From NCBI RefSeq assembly GCF_001874525.1, contig NZ_LKAQ01000005.1:1-64000 (forward strand): a stretch of 64,000 bases of DNA, written 5' to 3'. The stretch comes from Pseudodesulfovibrio hydrargyri. GTDB lineage: Bacteria; Desulfobacterota; Desulfovibrionia; Desulfovibrionales; Desulfovibrionaceae. A model generated the notes under the pieces. The model saw only the letters and a list, made by a program, of their open reading frames with translations. It was not told the DNA's origin and searched no databases. Each line of letters begins with the position of its first letter. Position 1 is the first letter of the stretch. The translations under genes and the position numbers were made by a program. This document shows, piece after piece, positions 16,564 to 26,546 of the stretch.

Positions 16564-19026
16564 ATGCCGACATTCAGCTTCGACGGCAAGAAATCCCCTG
16601 ATTCCATGACCCTCCCGATGATGTCGCTGAGGGAAGTGGTGATGTTCCCGAAATCCATCGTCCCGCTGTTCGTGGGGCGTGAAGCCTCCATCAAGGCCAT
16701 AGAGACCGCGGTCGCGGATTACGGCAAGCAGATATTCCTGGTCACCCAGAAGAGCCCGGAAAAAGAGCATCCCGAAGCGGACGATCTCTATCGGATCGGT
16801 ACGGTCAGCAAGATCCTGCAGATGCTGCGCCTGCCCGACGGCACCATCAAGGTGCTGTTCGAGGGCGTGTCCCGCGCGGCCTGGGACCCGGAAACGGACA
16901 TGATCCCCTACGCCGACGAGGAAGGGGACTACCCCAAGGCCCGGTTCCAGGTCCTGGGCGAGTCCGGCGAGGAGACCGCCGAGGGCAAGGCCCTCATCCG
17001 CGCGGTCCAGGATTCCCTTGAGGAGTTCGGCAAGGTCAACAAGAAGGTGGCCCCAGAGGCCATCCTGGCCATGTCCACCATCAAGGACGCGGGCCAGCTC
17101 GCCGACCAGATCATGCCGCACCTCAAGATCGATTTCTCCCGCAAGCAGGATATCCTCGAGGAACTCGATCCCAACCGCCGTCTCGAGCGCGTCTACGAGC
17201 TGCTGCTCGGCGAGATCGAGATCGTCTCCATTGAGAAGCGCGTCAAGGGACGCGTCAAGGACCAGATGGAGAAGAACCAGCGGGAGTACTATCTCAACGA
17301 GCAGGTCAAGGCCATCAACAAGGAGATGGGCCGCGACGACGACCCGCAGGCCGAGGCGCAGGAGCTGGAGGCCCAGCTGGACGCCAAGCCCATGTCCGAG
17401 GAGAACCGCGAGCGCGTCCGCAAGGAAATCAAGAAGATGCGGACCATGCAGTCGTCCAGTGCGGAGTACACCGTGGTCCGCAACTACATCGACTGGGTGC
17501 TCGACCTGCCCTGGGACAACATCAAGGACGACAAGGATGTGGACATCAAGCAGGCCCGGGCCATCCTCGACGAGGACCACTACGGCCTGGAAAAGCCCAA
17601 GGAGCGCATCCTCGAATACCTGGCCGTGCAGACCCTGGTGGAGACCATGAAAGGCCCCATCCTCTGCTTTGTCGGCCCTCCGGGCGTGGGCAAGACGTCC
17701 ATCGCCCGGTCCATCGCCCGGTCCATGGACCGCGAGTTCCTGCGGTTGTCCCTGGGCGGCGTGCGCGACGAGGCCGAGATTCGCGGCCACCGGCGCACCT
17801 ACGTGGGGGCCATGCCCGGCAAGATCATCCAGTCGCTCAAGCGGGTGAAGTTCAACAACCCGGTCATCTGCCTGGACGAGGTGGACAAGATGTCCGCCGA
17901 CTTCCGGGGCGACCCGTCCGCGGCCCTGCTCGAAGTGCTGGACCCGGAACAGAACTACGCCTTCAACGACCACTATCTGGACCTGGATTACGACCTGTCC
18001 AAGGTGTTCTTCATCACCACGGCCAACAACCTGGAAGGCATTCCGCTGCCGTTGCAGGACCGCATGGAGATCATCCGGCTGCCCGGCTACCTGGAGACCG
18101 AAAAGGTGGAGATCGCCAAGGGGTTCCTGCTGCCCAAACAGATCAAGCAGCACGGGCTCAAGCCCGACAACCTGAAGGTCTCGGACAACGCCATCCTGGA
18201 CGTGGTCCGCTACTACACCAAGGAAGCGGGCGTGCGTAACCTGGAGCGCGAGATCGCCTCCATCTGCCGCAAGTCCGCCATGAAGATCGTGGAGGATCAC
18301 GACCGCGACAAATCCATCCAGATCTCCAAGCAGAGCCTGCAGAAGATCCTGGGCGTGACCAAGTTCACCTACGGCGAGCGCGAGGAAGAAGCCCAGGTGG
18401 GCGTGTGCAACGGGTTGGCCTGGACCCAGCTCGGCGGCGAGATGCTCCTGGTCGAGGTGGTCCTCATGCCCGGCAAGGGCAAGGTGGAGATCACCGGCAA
18501 GCTCGGCGATGTCATGCAGGAGTCCGCTCGGGCGGCCGTATCCTACATCCGCTCCCGGTCCGACCTGCTGGGGCTCAAGCCCGACTTCTACAAGCTCGTG
18601 GACATCCACATCCACGTGCCGGACGGGGCCACCCCCAAGGACGGCCCGTCCGCGGGCGTCACCCTGACCACGGCGTTGATCTCCGCGCTGCTGAACATCC
18701 CGGTGCGCAACGACCTGGCCATGACCGGCGAGATCACCCTGCGCGGCCGCGTCCTGCCCATCGGCGGGCTGCGCGAGAAGCTTCTGGCCGCCCATCGCGG
18801 GCTGATCAAGACCGTGCTCATCCCGGCGGACAACGAGAAGAACCTTCAGGACGTTCCCAAGGACATCCTCAAGGACCTTGAAGTCATCCCGGTCAAGACC
18901 ATGGATCAGGTCATCGACAAGGCGCTCGAGGGCAACTCCAGGAACATCTGGGTGCGCAACCACGGCGAGGCCCCGGTGGCCGCCTGCCTCCTCAAAGAGG
19001 AGTTCCAGCGGCCCGCCCGCCAGTAG
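16564..19026 (+). CDS. lon: Lon, ATP-dependent serine protease
   Basis: 820 residues with the three Lon parts in order: N-terminal substrate-binding domain (1-220) and coiled linker, AAA+ module (Walker [10 protein letters not shown] near 369, Walker [11 protein letters not shown]), and C-terminal protease with the Ser-Lys dyad Ser696 (KDGPSAGVT) and Lys739 ([10 protein letters not shown]). It degrades misfolded and short-lived regulatory proteins. The ATG at 16564 follows cacggaggaatca. It closes the tig-clpP-clpX-lon block. Confidence 0.97.
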   Translation: MPTFSFDGKKSPDSMTLPMMSLREVVMFPKSIVPLFVGREASIKAIETAVADYGKQIFLVTQKSPEKEHPEADDLYRIGTVSKILQMLRLPDGTIKVLFEGVSRAAWDPETDMIPYADEEGDYPKARFQVLGESGEETAEGKALIRAVQDSLEEFGKVNKKVAPEAILAMSTIKDAGQLADQIMPHLKIDFSRKQDILEELDPNRRLERVYELLLGEIEIVSIEKRVKGRVKDQMEKNQREYYLNEQVKAINKEMGRDDDPQAEAQELEAQLDAKPMSEENRERVRKEIKKMRTMQSSSAEYTVVRNYIDWVLDLPWDNIKDDKDVDIKQARAILDEDHYGLEKPKERILEYLAVQTLVETMKGPILCFVGPPGVGKTSIARSIARSMDREFLRLSLGGVRDEAEIRGHRRTYVGAMPGKIIQSLKRVKFNNPVICLDEVDKMSADFRGDPSAALLEVLDPEQNYAFNDHYLDLDYDLSKVFFITTANNLEGIPLPLQDRMEIIRLPGYLETEKVEIAKGFLLPKQIKQHGLKPDNLKVSDNAILDVVRYYTKEAGVRNLEREIASICRKSAMKIVEDHDRDKSIQISKQSLQKILGVTKFTYGEREEEAQVGVCNGLAWTQLGGEMLLVEVVLMPGKGKVEITGKLGDVMQESARAAVSYIRSRSDLLGLKPDFYKLVDIHIHVPDGATPKDGPSAGVTLTTALISALLNIPVRNDLAMTGEITLRGRVLPIGGLREKLLAAHRGLIKTVLIPADNEKNLQDVPKDILKDLEVIPVKTMDQVIDKALEGNSRNIWVRNHGEAPVAACLLKEEFQRPARQ

Positions 19027-19050
19027 AACCCTTCAAACGAATCGGAAACA

Positions 19051-19085
19051 AAGCCGGACGGTACCCTTGCCGTCCGGCTTTTTTC
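19051..19085 (+). terminator. Rho-independent terminator after lon
   Basis: aagccggacgg / ccgtccggctt perfect stem with an 8-base loop and T6 tract. Confidence 0.92.
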
Positions 19086-19116
19086 GTGTAGTCTTGAGGG
19101 AACCTGGAGGTCCACC

Positions 19117-20100
19117 ATGAGCGAATTGACGAGAAAGGAACGCGCCATGGGCGCGATAGTCGGCCTGTACATCGGCGACGCCCTGGGGCTGGGCCCGCAC
19201 TGGTACTATGACCTGAACGAGCTGCGCGCCGACTACGGCGACTGGATCACGGACTACCGGCCGCCTAAGCCCGGGCGCTACCACGACGGTTGCAAGGCCG
19301 GGGACGTGTCCCAGACCGGACAGGTCTCCCTGCTTCTGCTCGGGTCCCTGGCGGACAAGGGCGGGTACGACGAGGCCGACTTCACGGCCCGGCTGGACGA
19401 ATTTCTGCAAACCATCGACGGCACGCCGCAGGGCGGGCGGTACACGGACATCGCCATGCGCGAGGTCTGGCAGGCGCGTAAGGACGGCAAGCCGTGGCCC
19501 GAGGCCGCCGGGCTGTCCGATTCGGGCGAGGCCGCCGTGCGCGGGGTCATGCTGGCCGCGCGCTACGCCGACGACCCGCGTGAACTGGCCGCCCACGCCA
19601 TGGCCAACATCCGCCTGACCCACGCCGAGCCGTTCGTGGCCGCGCAGTCCCTGGCCTTCATCCTGTCCGTATGTCGCCTGATCCGAGGCAAGACCCTGGA
19701 GAAGTCCGGCAAATCGCTCATGGGCTGGGCCCAGAAGGAAGTGGACCGGGCGCTCATCGACGTCTTTCTCCAGCCAGGCCTGGTGCACGAGGCTGCGGTG
19801 GACGCGGACATCCTGGTGGACCCGCCGGAGCGCATCGCCCAGATATACGGCCTGGCCTGCCAGCTCGGCTTCATGGTTCCGGCGGCCTACTGGCTGTCCA
19901 GCCGGTATGCCGACTTCGAGACCGCCGTGCTCACGGCCGTCAACGGCGGGGGCAACAACATGGCCCGCGCTTGCCTGACCGGGGCCCTTTCCGGGGCGCG
20001 GGTCGGCCTGCGTGGTATTCCGCAGCGGTTCGTGGACGGTCTGCGCGACCGGGACGAGATATTGGCGGGCGCGGAAAGGGTGGCTTCGGCTCTGGACTAA
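19117..20100 (+). CDS. ADP-ribosylglycohydrolase-like protein, metal site apparently lost
   Basis: 327 residues of the DraG/ARH fold. The N-terminal GLYIGDALGLGPHW (Asp21) and the C-terminal TGALSGARVGLRGIP are family marks. However the two Mg-binding motifs differ: the usual TDDT near residue 65 reads SQTG and the usual GGDTDT near 278 reads GGGNN. Active ARH enzymes need these acidic residues to hold two metal ions, so this may not remove ADP-ribose; related metal-less members include crystallin-like proteins. The role is unknown. The ATG at 19117 has acctggaggtccacc upstream. It overlaps the 3' end of the convergent gene by 4 bases. Confidence 0.8.
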   Translation: MSELTRKERAMGAIVGLYIGDALGLGPHWYYDLNELRADYGDWITDYRPPKPGRYHDGCKAGDVSQTGQVSLLLLGSLADKGGYDEADFTARLDEFLQTIDGTPQGGRYTDIAMREVWQARKDGKPWPEAAGLSDSGEAAVRGVMLAARYADDPRELAAHAMANIRLTHAEPFVAAQSLAFILSVCRLIRGKTLEKSGKSLMGWAQKEVDRALIDVFLQPGLVHEAAVDADILVDPPERIAQIYGLACQLGFMVPAAYWLSSRYADFETAVLTAVNGGGNNMARACLTGALSGARVGLRGIPQRFVDGLRDRDEILAGAERVASALD

Positions 20101-20636
20101 CCGGCCAACGGGGTGAGGGACGAAAGGCCCTTGAAGCTGATGGAGGTGAGCAGAGCGTTTTGGCGGAGCATCTGCATGCCCGGATTGTCGCCCTTGTCGG
20201 TGAGCGGCTTGTTGTTGTGCACCGCCTCCTTGGGGTCGATGCCCTGAGGCTGGTACTTGCGTTCCCGCTCCTTTTCCTCTTCCTCGTCGGTCTTGCCGGG
20301 CATCTTGGCCGTCATCTTGGTCAAGCGGGAATGGGATTTGACGCCGGTGATCTTTTCCAGCTCGTTCTCAATGTCGCGGATGCGCGTCTTCTGTTCATCC
20401 GTGGGATTGCCCTCGGCCATGGCCATGGTTTGGGCCAGGAGGTTCTGCAGGAACTGCACCCGCTGCTCTTCCTCGGGCGTGAGCTCTTTCCGGACAGGGA
20501 AGGGCGAGCCTCCGAGTTGGATCTCGTCGGCTTTCTTGGCTTCCTCGTTCACGGTCGTGATGTTCCGCGACCGGCTGAGCCGTCGGGTGGTTTCGGTGGT
20601 GTCGGGCCAGAGGGCCGTGTCGCTGGATATCTGCAT
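20097..20636 (-). CDS. Hypothetical charged helical protein
   Basis: 179 residues, not recognised. Mostly polar and helical: a LTPEEEQRVQFLQNLLAQTMAMAEG helix, an Arg/Glu stretch (DEEEEKERERKYQ), and a C-terminal NPGMQMLRQNALLTSISFKGLSSLTPL that is the most ordered-looking part. No signal peptide or cysteine. The start at 20636 is chosen for its gggaggcgaa site; the frame extends 56 codons further without one. It is convergent with the ADP-ribosylglycohydrolase-like gene and shares 4 bases with it. Confidence 0.65.
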   Translation of the reverse strand: MQISSDTALWPDTTETTRRLSRSRNITTVNEEAKKADEIQLGGSPFPVRKELTPEEEQRVQFLQNLLAQTMAMAEGNPTDEQKTRIRDIENELEKITGVKSHSRLTKMTAKMPGKTDEEEEKERERKYQPQGIDPKEAVHNNKPLTDKGDNPGMQMLRQNALLTSISFKGLSSLTPLAG

Positions 20637-20704
20637 TTCGCCTCCCGGGCGGAAAGGATTGCCGCCCCCGGAAGCCATGCAGGAATCGGTCCGGAAATAA
20701 GGTG

Positions 20705-20741
20705 TCCTAAAACGAAGCGGCCCGCTCAAGGCGGGCCGCTT
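20705..20741 (-). terminator. Terminator after the M23 peptidase gene
   Basis: Perfect aagcggcccgc / gcgggccgctt stem with a 5-base loop. On the - strand it is followed by cgtttta, on the + strand by ttgcttttt. Confidence 0.75.
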
Positions 20742-20752
20742 TGCTTTTTGTG

Positions 20753-22108
20753 TTATTGGATTTTCGATGTGATGTTGTGCTTGATCCAGGTCCCGTCCCA
20801 CCATTCGATGGGCTGGGTGGGCACGCCGCCCACGGTGATGCCGTAGTGCAGGTGATCACCCCCCGCTAGTCCCGTGGCCCCGGTGTGGGCGATGATCTGG
20901 CCCTTTTGGACCATATCGCCGGTCTGTACGGCGATGGACGAGAGGTGGGCGTAGAGGGACTGCAGGCCCAGGCCGTGGTCCAGGACGACCACGTTGCCGT
21001 AGATGCCCAGGAAGTCCGCGAAGACCACCCGGCCGTCGTTGCCGGCCGGGACCGGCGCGTGCTGGATGCTGGCCAGGTCCAGGCCGAGGTGGGTCTGGTG
21101 GTCCACCTTCTTGCCCTGGTACATGTAGTCGCGGGCGTCGGCGAAGCGGGCGCGGTTGGCCGCGTTGGGCAGACGCACGAACGTGCCGGACCAGAGCATG
21201 GTCGGGCTGGTCTGGCGGCTGAATTCCACCAGCCTGGCCCGGTTCTCCTTGCGGATGGTGTTGTTGATGTACAGGTACTGGTCGAGCAGCGAGCCCTGCT
21301 TTGCGGGGATGAGCCCCTGAAATTCCGGGATGGTCTGCTCCATGAAGCTGTCGGACAGGTTGATCTTGTCCTGTCGGAAGGCGCGCGGATTGGTGTGGTA
21401 GTTGAAGGACCGCTTGGCGCTGTTCCCGGCCGCGTCCGAGGCCACGATGAACGGCTGGAAGTCCTTGACCGGCACATCCCACGGGTGGGCGAACAGGCAG
21501 TAGTAGAGGAACTTGCCCGCATTGCCGGGCTGCAGGTAGGCCGGGAAGAACCGCTCGCCCACCTGGATGCCGGTCTTGGCCGCCTCTTCGCTCAGGGCGT
21601 AGATCATCAGCCCGGCCCCGCCCTGGTTCAGGTTGTTGACCGGGGATTCCACGTAGATGCGCGGCGGGGTCAGGTCCAGGGAATAGGTCTTCCGGGCCTT
21701 GCTCGTGCCCGCCTGGCCAAAGGGGTAGAGGGAGGCGTCCCGGGCCGTGACCTCGATGGTGAACTGGCCTTCCTGCATGGTCCCGGAATCCAGGGGGATA
21801 TCCTCCTGGACCTGGAGGATGCCGCCGGGGTAGGTCTTGGCGGCCAGGGGGATGCGCTTGTCACCCTGGACCGCGTATATCTCCAGGGACTTCAGGCCGC
21901 TACCCGGATCGTCCACCTTGACGGACAGGGTGGAGCCCTTGCCCAGCTGGTCCGTGTCCGGACCGATGGACACCACCGGGGGCGTGGTGTCGCGGAAAAT
22001 CATGAAGGCCCCGGCGCAGAGAGCCAGGAGAACGATGATGGCCAGAAGGCCGCCCAGGGGCAGCTTGCCGCCGCTTTTCTTTTTGGTCAGGCTTGTGTCT
22101 TTGCTCAT
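20753..22108 (-). CDS. Membrane-anchored M23 (LytM-type) metallopeptidase
   Basis: 451 residues. Residues 16-38 (LPLGGLLAIIVLLALCAGAFMIF) form an N-terminal membrane anchor; a long periplasmic region with Ig-like DxTPP segments follows. The C-terminal M23 domain has the zinc motif HLGLD in QTHLGLDLA and HLHYG near the end, both complete, so it should be an active peptidoglycan endopeptidase that cuts peptide cross-links. Probable role in cell-wall remodelling or division. The ATG at 22108 is preceded by caggaagt on the - strand. Confidence 0.9.
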   Translation of the reverse strand: MSKDTSLTKKKSGGKLPLGGLLAIIVLLALCAGAFMIFRDTTPPVVSIGPDTDQLGKGSTLSVKVDDPGSGLKSLEIYAVQGDKRIPLAAKTYPGGILQVQEDIPLDSGTMQEGQFTIEVTARDASLYPFGQAGTSKARKTYSLDLTPPRIYVESPVNNLNQGGAGLMIYALSEEAAKTGIQVGERFFPAYLQPGNAGKFLYYCLFAHPWDVPVKDFQPFIVASDAAGNSAKRSFNYHTNPRAFRQDKINLSDSFMEQTIPEFQGLIPAKQGSLLDQYLYINNTIRKENRARLVEFSRQTSPTMLWSGTFVRLPNAANRARFADARDYMYQGKKVDHQTHLGLDLASIQHAPVPAGNDGRVVFADFLGIYGNVVVLDHGLGLQSLYAHLSSIAVQTGDMVQKGQIIAHTGATGLAGGDHLHYGITVGGVPTQPIEWWDGTWIKHNITSKIQ

Positions 22109-22227
22109 AATACTTCCTGTGTGATTAAATCTAGACTATTTCTATAATACTCCAGGAGAGGACACAAGGGGAGAAGGGGAAAAGTCCGCGCCCGGGGACC
22201 GTTGGCGCGAAGCGGGGGAGGAATTTC

Positions 22228-22256
22228 GAAAAAAGCCGCATCCGGGGATGCGGCTT
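22228..22256 (-). terminator. Terminator after the CBS gene
   Basis: aagccgcatcc / ggatgcggctt perfect stem with a T6 tract on the - strand. Confidence 0.88.
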
Positions 22257-22272
22257 CGGTTTTCGGTTCGGG

Positions 22273-22704
22273 TCAGCGTTCCTGTTCCAGGCCGTCCATC
22301 AGGTTGATGGTCAGGCGCAGGAAGTCGGCCTCGGTGACGATGCCGACCAGCCCGCCGCCTTCGACCACGGGCAGGCATCCATATTTGTTGTTCAGCAGGA
22401 GCCGGGCCGCGTCCCTGAGGGAGGTCTCCGGCGCGACGGACGTGATGTCCGCGCGCATGATCTCATGGATGGGGATGCCGGAGTCGATCTCCTTCTGGGT
22501 CTCGGGATCGAGGTCGGCCAGTTTGGAGATGGTCGCGGCCAGGATGTCCCGGTGGGTGACGAGCCCGGTGAAGACGTTGTCCACGGTGACGATGGGGATG
22601 TGCCGGATGCGCTGCAGGTCCATGAGTTCCCGCGCACTGTGCAGCGAGTCGTTCTCCCTGAGGGAGAAGACGGGCGACGACATGAGGTCCTTCACCTTCA
22701 GCAT
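22273..22704 (-). CDS. CBS-domain-pair protein
   Basis: 143 residues made of two CBS motifs and little else: residues 1-58 (MLKVKDLMSSPVFSLREND ... HIPIVTVDNVFTGLVTHRDIL) and about 77-138 (IHEIMRADITSVAPETSLRDA ... CLPVVEGGGLVGIVTEADFL). Such stand-alone Bateman modules bind adenine nucleotides and report energy state to partner proteins; the partner is unknown. The start at 22704 has a perfect aggagg site upstream. Single-gene unit ended by a terminator. Confidence 0.88.
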   Translation of the reverse strand: MLKVKDLMSSPVFSLRENDSLHSARELMDLQRIRHIPIVTVDNVFTGLVTHRDILAATISKLADLDPETQKEIDSGIPIHEIMRADITSVAPETSLRDAARLLLNNKYGCLPVVEGGGLVGIVTEADFLRLTINLMDGLEQER

Positions 22705-22871
22705 AAATCCTCCTAGGTCTACCATTACAATCCGCCAACCGGGGAATTCTGTCAAGATTTCTGCCTCCTTTCCGCTGATTTCCCGCCCCCCGAGTTGACT
22801 TGGAGTGTAAAATCTGTTCAGCATCCCGCAGGTGTTTTCGTTCATGGAACGCCGTATCCCCAGGAGTGACG

Positions 22872-23513
22872 ATGGTTGACCCGGTAAGGCTCAGGGAGCG
22901 CATGGTGCGCGACCAGATTCAGGCGCGCGGCGTGACGGACGAGCGCGTGCTTGCGGCCATGCGCGAACTGCCGCGACATGTTTTCGTTGAGGAGGCCCTG
23001 GCCTACAAGGCATACAGCGACGGGCCGCTGCCCATCGGCGAGGGGCAGACCATCTCCCAGCCCTACATCGTGGCCCTGATGTCCGAATTGCTCCAGGTGG
23101 AGCCGGGCATGAAGGTGCTGGAGATCGGCACCGGATCCGGCTATCAGGCGGCGGTCCTGGCCCACATGGGGGCCGAAGTCCACACCGTGGAGCGGATCAA
23201 GAAGCTGTTCCACGCGGCGCGCAAGCGGTTCCTGGACATGCGCATGTTCTCGGTCAAGCTCAAGCTCGACGACGGAACCATGGGGTGGCCCGAAGAGGCT
23301 CCGTTCGACCGGATTATCGTCACGGCGGGCGGTCCCGAGGTCCCCGGGCCGCTGGTGGACCAGCTGGCCGACCCGGGCCGCATGCTCATCCCGGTGGGCG
23401 AGTCCAGACGCAACCAGAGCCTGATCCTGGTGGAGAAGAAGGACGGCCGGGTCACACGCGAGGACAAGGGCGGCGTGGCCTTCGTGGACCTGGTGGGCAG
23501 CCATGGCTGGTAG
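22872..23513 (+). CDS. pcm: Protein-L-isoaspartate O-methyltransferase
   Basis: 213 residues. The Rossmann-type methyltransferase has its SAM site at [16 protein letters not shown] and the family signature [18 protein letters not shown], which covers the isoaspartate pocket. It repairs isoaspartyl residues in ageing proteins. The ATG at 22872 follows ccaggagtgacg. The 3' end overlaps the next gene by 11 bases, so the two are translationally coupled. Confidence 0.93.
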   Translation: MVDPVRLRERMVRDQIQARGVTDERVLAAMRELPRHVFVEEALAYKAYSDGPLPIGEGQTISQPYIVALMSELLQVEPGMKVLEIGTGSGYQAAVLAHMGAEVHTVERIKKLFHAARKRFLDMRMFSVKLKLDDGTMGWPEEAPFDRIIVTAGGPEVPGPLVDQLADPGRMLIPVGESRRNQSLILVEKKDGRVTREDKGGVAFVDLVGSHGW

Positions 23514-24498
23514 CGCGGGAGACGGCATGGGCGGCAACGGCATGACTTTCAGGGCGGCCTTCATGGCCGGCCCCGGGCCGCGAACCCTGCGCGAGGCCGC
23601 CATGCTCTGGCTCAAGGGCGTGTGCATGGGCGGAGCGGACATCATCCCCGGCGTGTCCGGCGGGACCATCGCGTTCATCACCGGCATCTATTCGCAACTG
23701 GTGGACGCCATTCGTTCCTTCGACACGCTCTTTGCGCGCAGGCTGCTGCGCCTGGACCTGAAGGGGGCCCTGGCCGAGGTGCACGCCCGCTTTCTCGGCT
23801 GCCTGCTTTTCGGCATCCTGACCGCCATCGTGACCATGGCCGGGTTCATGAATTTCATGCTCAACAACCACCCGGTGGAGATCTGGTCCCTGTTCTTCGG
23901 ACTCATCGCGGCCTCCATCTTCGTGGTCGGGCGGGAGATCAGGCCCTTGAATGTCGCGAACATGAGTTTTGTCCTGCTCGGAACCGTGGGCAGCTATCTT
24001 CTGGTGGGCATGATTCCGGTGTCCACGCCCGAGACCCCTTCCTTCATCTTCCTGTGCGGCTCCATCGCCATCTGCGCCATGATCCTGCCGGGCATCAGCG
24101 GGGCGTTCCTGCTGCTCATGCTGGGCAAGTACGAATACGTGACCAGGACCCTCAAGAATCCGTTCCTGTGGGATAACTTCGTGGTCATCGCGACCTTTGC
24201 CGCCGGGGCGGTGGTGGGCATCGTCCTGTTCTCCAGGGTGCTGCATTTCCTGCTCAACCGCTGGCACGCGGCCACGGTCAGCGTGTTGACCGGATTCATG
24301 ATCGGGGCTCTGCGAAAGGTCTGGCCCTGGAAAGAAGTCTTGGAATCGGCGGTCATTCGTGGGAAGATGCATGTGTTGAGGACGCAGAACGTCCTGCCCG
24401 ACGGCTTCACCTGGGAAGTGGCCCAGGCCTTGGGCCTGTTTGTCCTGGGGGTACTCGTGGTCATTGCTTTGGAGCGGCTTTCGAACCGTGTTAAATGA
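23503..24498 (+). CDS. DUF368 membrane protein, PopT-type undecaprenyl phosphate translocase
   Basis: 331 residues with eight or more membrane helices. The N-terminal [25 protein letters not shown] is the DUF368 signature, repeated in the second half as [22 protein letters not shown], showing internal duplication. DUF368 proteins were identified as PopT, which recycles the lipid carrier undecaprenyl phosphate across the membrane. The start may be the ATG at 23503, inside pcm, or in-frame ATGs at 23527 or 23542. The pgsA and mrp genes follow. Confidence 0.85.
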   Translation: MAGSAGDGMGGNGMTFRAAFMAGPGPRTLREAAMLWLKGVCMGGADIIPGVSGGTIAFITGIYSQLVDAIRSFDTLFARRLLRLDLKGALAEVHARFLGCLLFGILTAIVTMAGFMNFMLNNHPVEIWSLFFGLIAASIFVVGREIRPLNVANMSFVLLGTVGSYLLVGMIPVSTPETPSFIFLCGSIAICAMILPGISGAFLLLMLGKYEYVTRTLKNPFLWDNFVVIATFAAGAVVGIVLFSRVLHFLLNRWHAATVSVLTGFMIGALRKVWPWKEVLESAVIRGKMHVLRTQNVLPDGFTWEVAQALGLFVLGVLVVIALERLSNRVK

Positions 24499-24540
24499 AT
24501 GGTGCTCCCTTGCGGGAGAAACAGATAAAGAGAGAATCAT

Positions 24541-25428
24541 ATGAGTGAGTGCAGTTCGGGCTCCTGCGGAGGCGGCAGCGGCGGCAAGCCCAGCGCCAAG
24601 ATGAAGATCCAGGACGAGATGATCAAGTCCACCCTGGAGAAGATCAAGTACAAGCTGTTCATCATGAGCGGCAAGGGCGGGGTGGGCAAGAGCTCGGTCT
24701 CGGTCAACGTGGCCGCGGCCCTGGCGGCCGAGGGCTACAAGGTCGGCCTGCTCGACGTGGATATTCACGGCCCCTCGGTGCCGACCCTGTTGGGCATCTC
24801 GGGCACCCTGGATATCGATCGCGGGTCTTTGATAATCCCCAAGGAATACAACGAAAATCTCCACGTGGTCTCCATGGAGTCCCTGCTCAAGGACCCGGAT
24901 CAGGCCGTGCTTTGGCGCGGCCCCATGAAGACCTCGGCCATCCGCCAGTTCATCTCCGACGTGCAGTGGGGCGAGCTGGACTTCCTGGTGGTCGATTCCC
25001 CTCCGGGCACCGGCGACGAGCCCATGACCGTGCTCAAGACCATTCCGGACGCCCTGTCCGTGGTGGTCACCACGCCCCAGGAAGTGTCCCTGTCCGATGT
25101 GCGCAAGTCCATCAACTTCCTGCAGTACGCCAAGGCCCCGATCCTCGGGGTCGTGGAGAACATGAGCGGACTGGTCTGCCCGCACTGCCACCAGGCCATC
25201 GACCTGTTCAAGAAAGGCGGCGGCAAGGATCTGGCCGAAAAGTACGGCCTGGACTTCCTCGGGGCCATTCCCCTGGATCCGGCCACGGTGGTGGCGGGCG
25301 ACCTGGGCGTCCCGGTGGTCTTGCTGGAAGAGGATTCCTTTGCGAAACGCGCGTTCACCGAGTTGGCGGGCACCATCGCGGCGGCCGCCCAGAGCAGTCT
25401 TGAGGCGGCCTCGACCACAAACACGTAA
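24541..25428 (+). CDS. mrp: Mrp/NBP35-family ATP-binding Fe-S carrier
   Basis: 295 residues. The deviant Walker A IMSGKGGVGKSSVSVNVA, DVDIHGPSVPTLLG and DSPPGTGDE motifs are those of Mrp/ApbC. Near residue 220, CPHC supplies the Cys pair that bridges a 4Fe-4S cluster across the dimer. A Cys/Gly-rich N-terminal extension (SECSSGSCGGGSGG) is typical of NBP35-like forms. It loads Fe-S clusters onto client proteins in the cytoplasm. The ATG at 24541 lies 42 bases after the DUF368 gene. Confidence 0.93.
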   Translation: MSECSSGSCGGGSGGKPSAKMKIQDEMIKSTLEKIKYKLFIMSGKGGVGKSSVSVNVAAALAAEGYKVGLLDVDIHGPSVPTLLGISGTLDIDRGSLIIPKEYNENLHVVSMESLLKDPDQAVLWRGPMKTSAIRQFISDVQWGELDFLVVDSPPGTGDEPMTVLKTIPDALSVVVTTPQEVSLSDVRKSINFLQYAKAPILGVVENMSGLVCPHCHQAIDLFKKGGGKDLAEKYGLDFLGAIPLDPATVVAGDLGVPVVLLEEDSFAKRAFTELAGTIAAAAQSSLEAASTTNT

Positions 25429-25438
25429 GGCGGGAACG

Positions 25439-26029
25439 ATGGACAAGAAGAAAGTTTTCAATCTTCCCAACTGTCTGACCATGGCCCGGATACTGGCGGC
25501 ACCCTTTATCGTGCTCCTGCTCTATTTCGAGATGTGGTTCCAGTTCAGGCTCGGCTCCTATTTCGCCTTCGGCCTGTATTTCCTGGCCTGCATGACCGAC
25601 TACTTCGACGGCAAGATCGCCCGCGGGCAGAACACCATCACCAACCTGGGCAAGTTCCTCGACCCCCTGGCCGACAAGTTGCTCATCGGCTCGGCCCTGA
25701 TCATGCTGGTCAGGCTCGGGCCGGGGTGGGGCGTGCCCGCCTGGGTGGTGATCATCATCATCTGCCGCGAGCTGGCCGTGACCGGCATGCGTGCCATCGC
25801 CGCCGAAATGGGCGAGGTGGTCGCAGCCGACCGGCTGGGCAAGCTCAAGACCCTGACCCAGTCCCTGTCCCTGGGTTTCCTGATCTTCCACTACCCGCTG
25901 TTCGGCTGGGACCCCCGCCCCACGGGCATAGTCCTGCTGTACATAGCGCTCGTCCTGACCGTGGTCTCGGGCGGCCACTACCTGTACAACTTCTACAAGA
26001 AGTGGATCGGCACCCCCAAAGAGGGCTGA
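25439..26029 (+). CDS. pgsA: CDP-diacylglycerol-glycerol-3-phosphate 3-phosphatidyltransferase
   Basis: 196 residues, several membrane helices. The CDP-alcohol phosphotransferase motif is intact: DYFDGKIARGQNTITNLGK then FLDPLADK (DG-x2-AR-x8-G-x3-D-x3-D). It makes phosphatidylglycerol phosphate, the precursor of phosphatidylglycerol and of cardiolipin (synthase at 53926). The ATG at 25439 is 10 bases after mrp. Confidence 0.93.
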   Translation: MDKKKVFNLPNCLTMARILAAPFIVLLLYFEMWFQFRLGSYFAFGLYFLACMTDYFDGKIARGQNTITNLGKFLDPLADKLLIGSALIMLVRLGPGWGVPAWVVIIIICRELAVTGMRAIAAEMGEVVAADRLGKLKTLTQSLSLGFLIFHYPLFGWDPRPTGIVLLYIALVLTVVSGGHYLYNFYKKWIGTPKEG

Positions 26030-26189
26030 TCGGACGGTGGCTCCCGTCTGGGCGACGGGGCAAAACGTTCCGGGCGAGTCTAGAAAAAATCGAGACCCGT
26101 CCGGCCGCACCCGCCGCATGTGTGGCAACCGTTCGTCTCCGTTGGGAAATTTCAGGGATGACAGGGGGATGCTTACATGCTAGTTTTGG

Positions 26190-26206
26190 GTACAGCACAA
26201 CTGTAC
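26190..26206. promoter_or_regulatory. Perfect operator-like inverted repeat
   Basis: GTACAG-CACAA-CTGTAC, a perfect 6+5+6 palindrome 58 bases before the gene at 26265, likely near the promoter of the division/envelope operon. The binding protein is unknown. Confidence 0.45.
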
Positions 26207-26264
26207 AAGATCTCGAAAAAAGGGTTAATAAGCGAAGAGAGACAAACATTTCTGAGAGATACCT

Positions 26265-26543
26265 ATGTCGGATTCCAGCTCGGTCAAACATCTTGTCCGC
26301 ATAACCAACTGCCTCCAGACCATTCTCGATCTCGAGTCACAGCTGGAGCAGTTGGAAAACGGCCACTCCCTTTTGGACGAATTCGCGGTCCTCAAGTCGT
26401 TCCTCGAAAAGATTGATGAGGTCGAGTTGAGCGAATCGGACGTGGAGCGCATAGAGACGGCGACGTCGAACTTTCTCAGGGAATTGCAGGGGCCGCTGGC
26501 GCGCCGCAAGTCCCGGACGGGAGCGGAGCGCAGGCTTCAATAA
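26265..26543 (+). CDS. Small helical protein upstream of ftsB
   Basis: 92 residues, not recognised. It is almost entirely helical and charged: ITNCLQTILDLESQLEQLENGHSLL then FLEKIDEVELSESDVERIETATSNFL, ending in a basic tail (ARRKSRTGAERRLQ). No membrane segment. It is 3 bases ahead of ftsB, so it is co-translated with a division protein; a role in division or coiled-coil pairing is conceivable but unproven. Confidence 0.7.
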   Translation: MSDSSSVKHLVRITNCLQTILDLESQLEQLENGHSLLDEFAVLKSFLEKIDEVELSESDVERIETATSNFLRELQGPLARRKSRTGAERRLQ

Positions 26544-26546
26544 ACC

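Noticed and set aside
16561..18963. 800-codon frame antisense to lon
   Set aside because: Mirror frame of a clearly real gene; repetitive composition (His, Asp, Val, Leu) and no family match.
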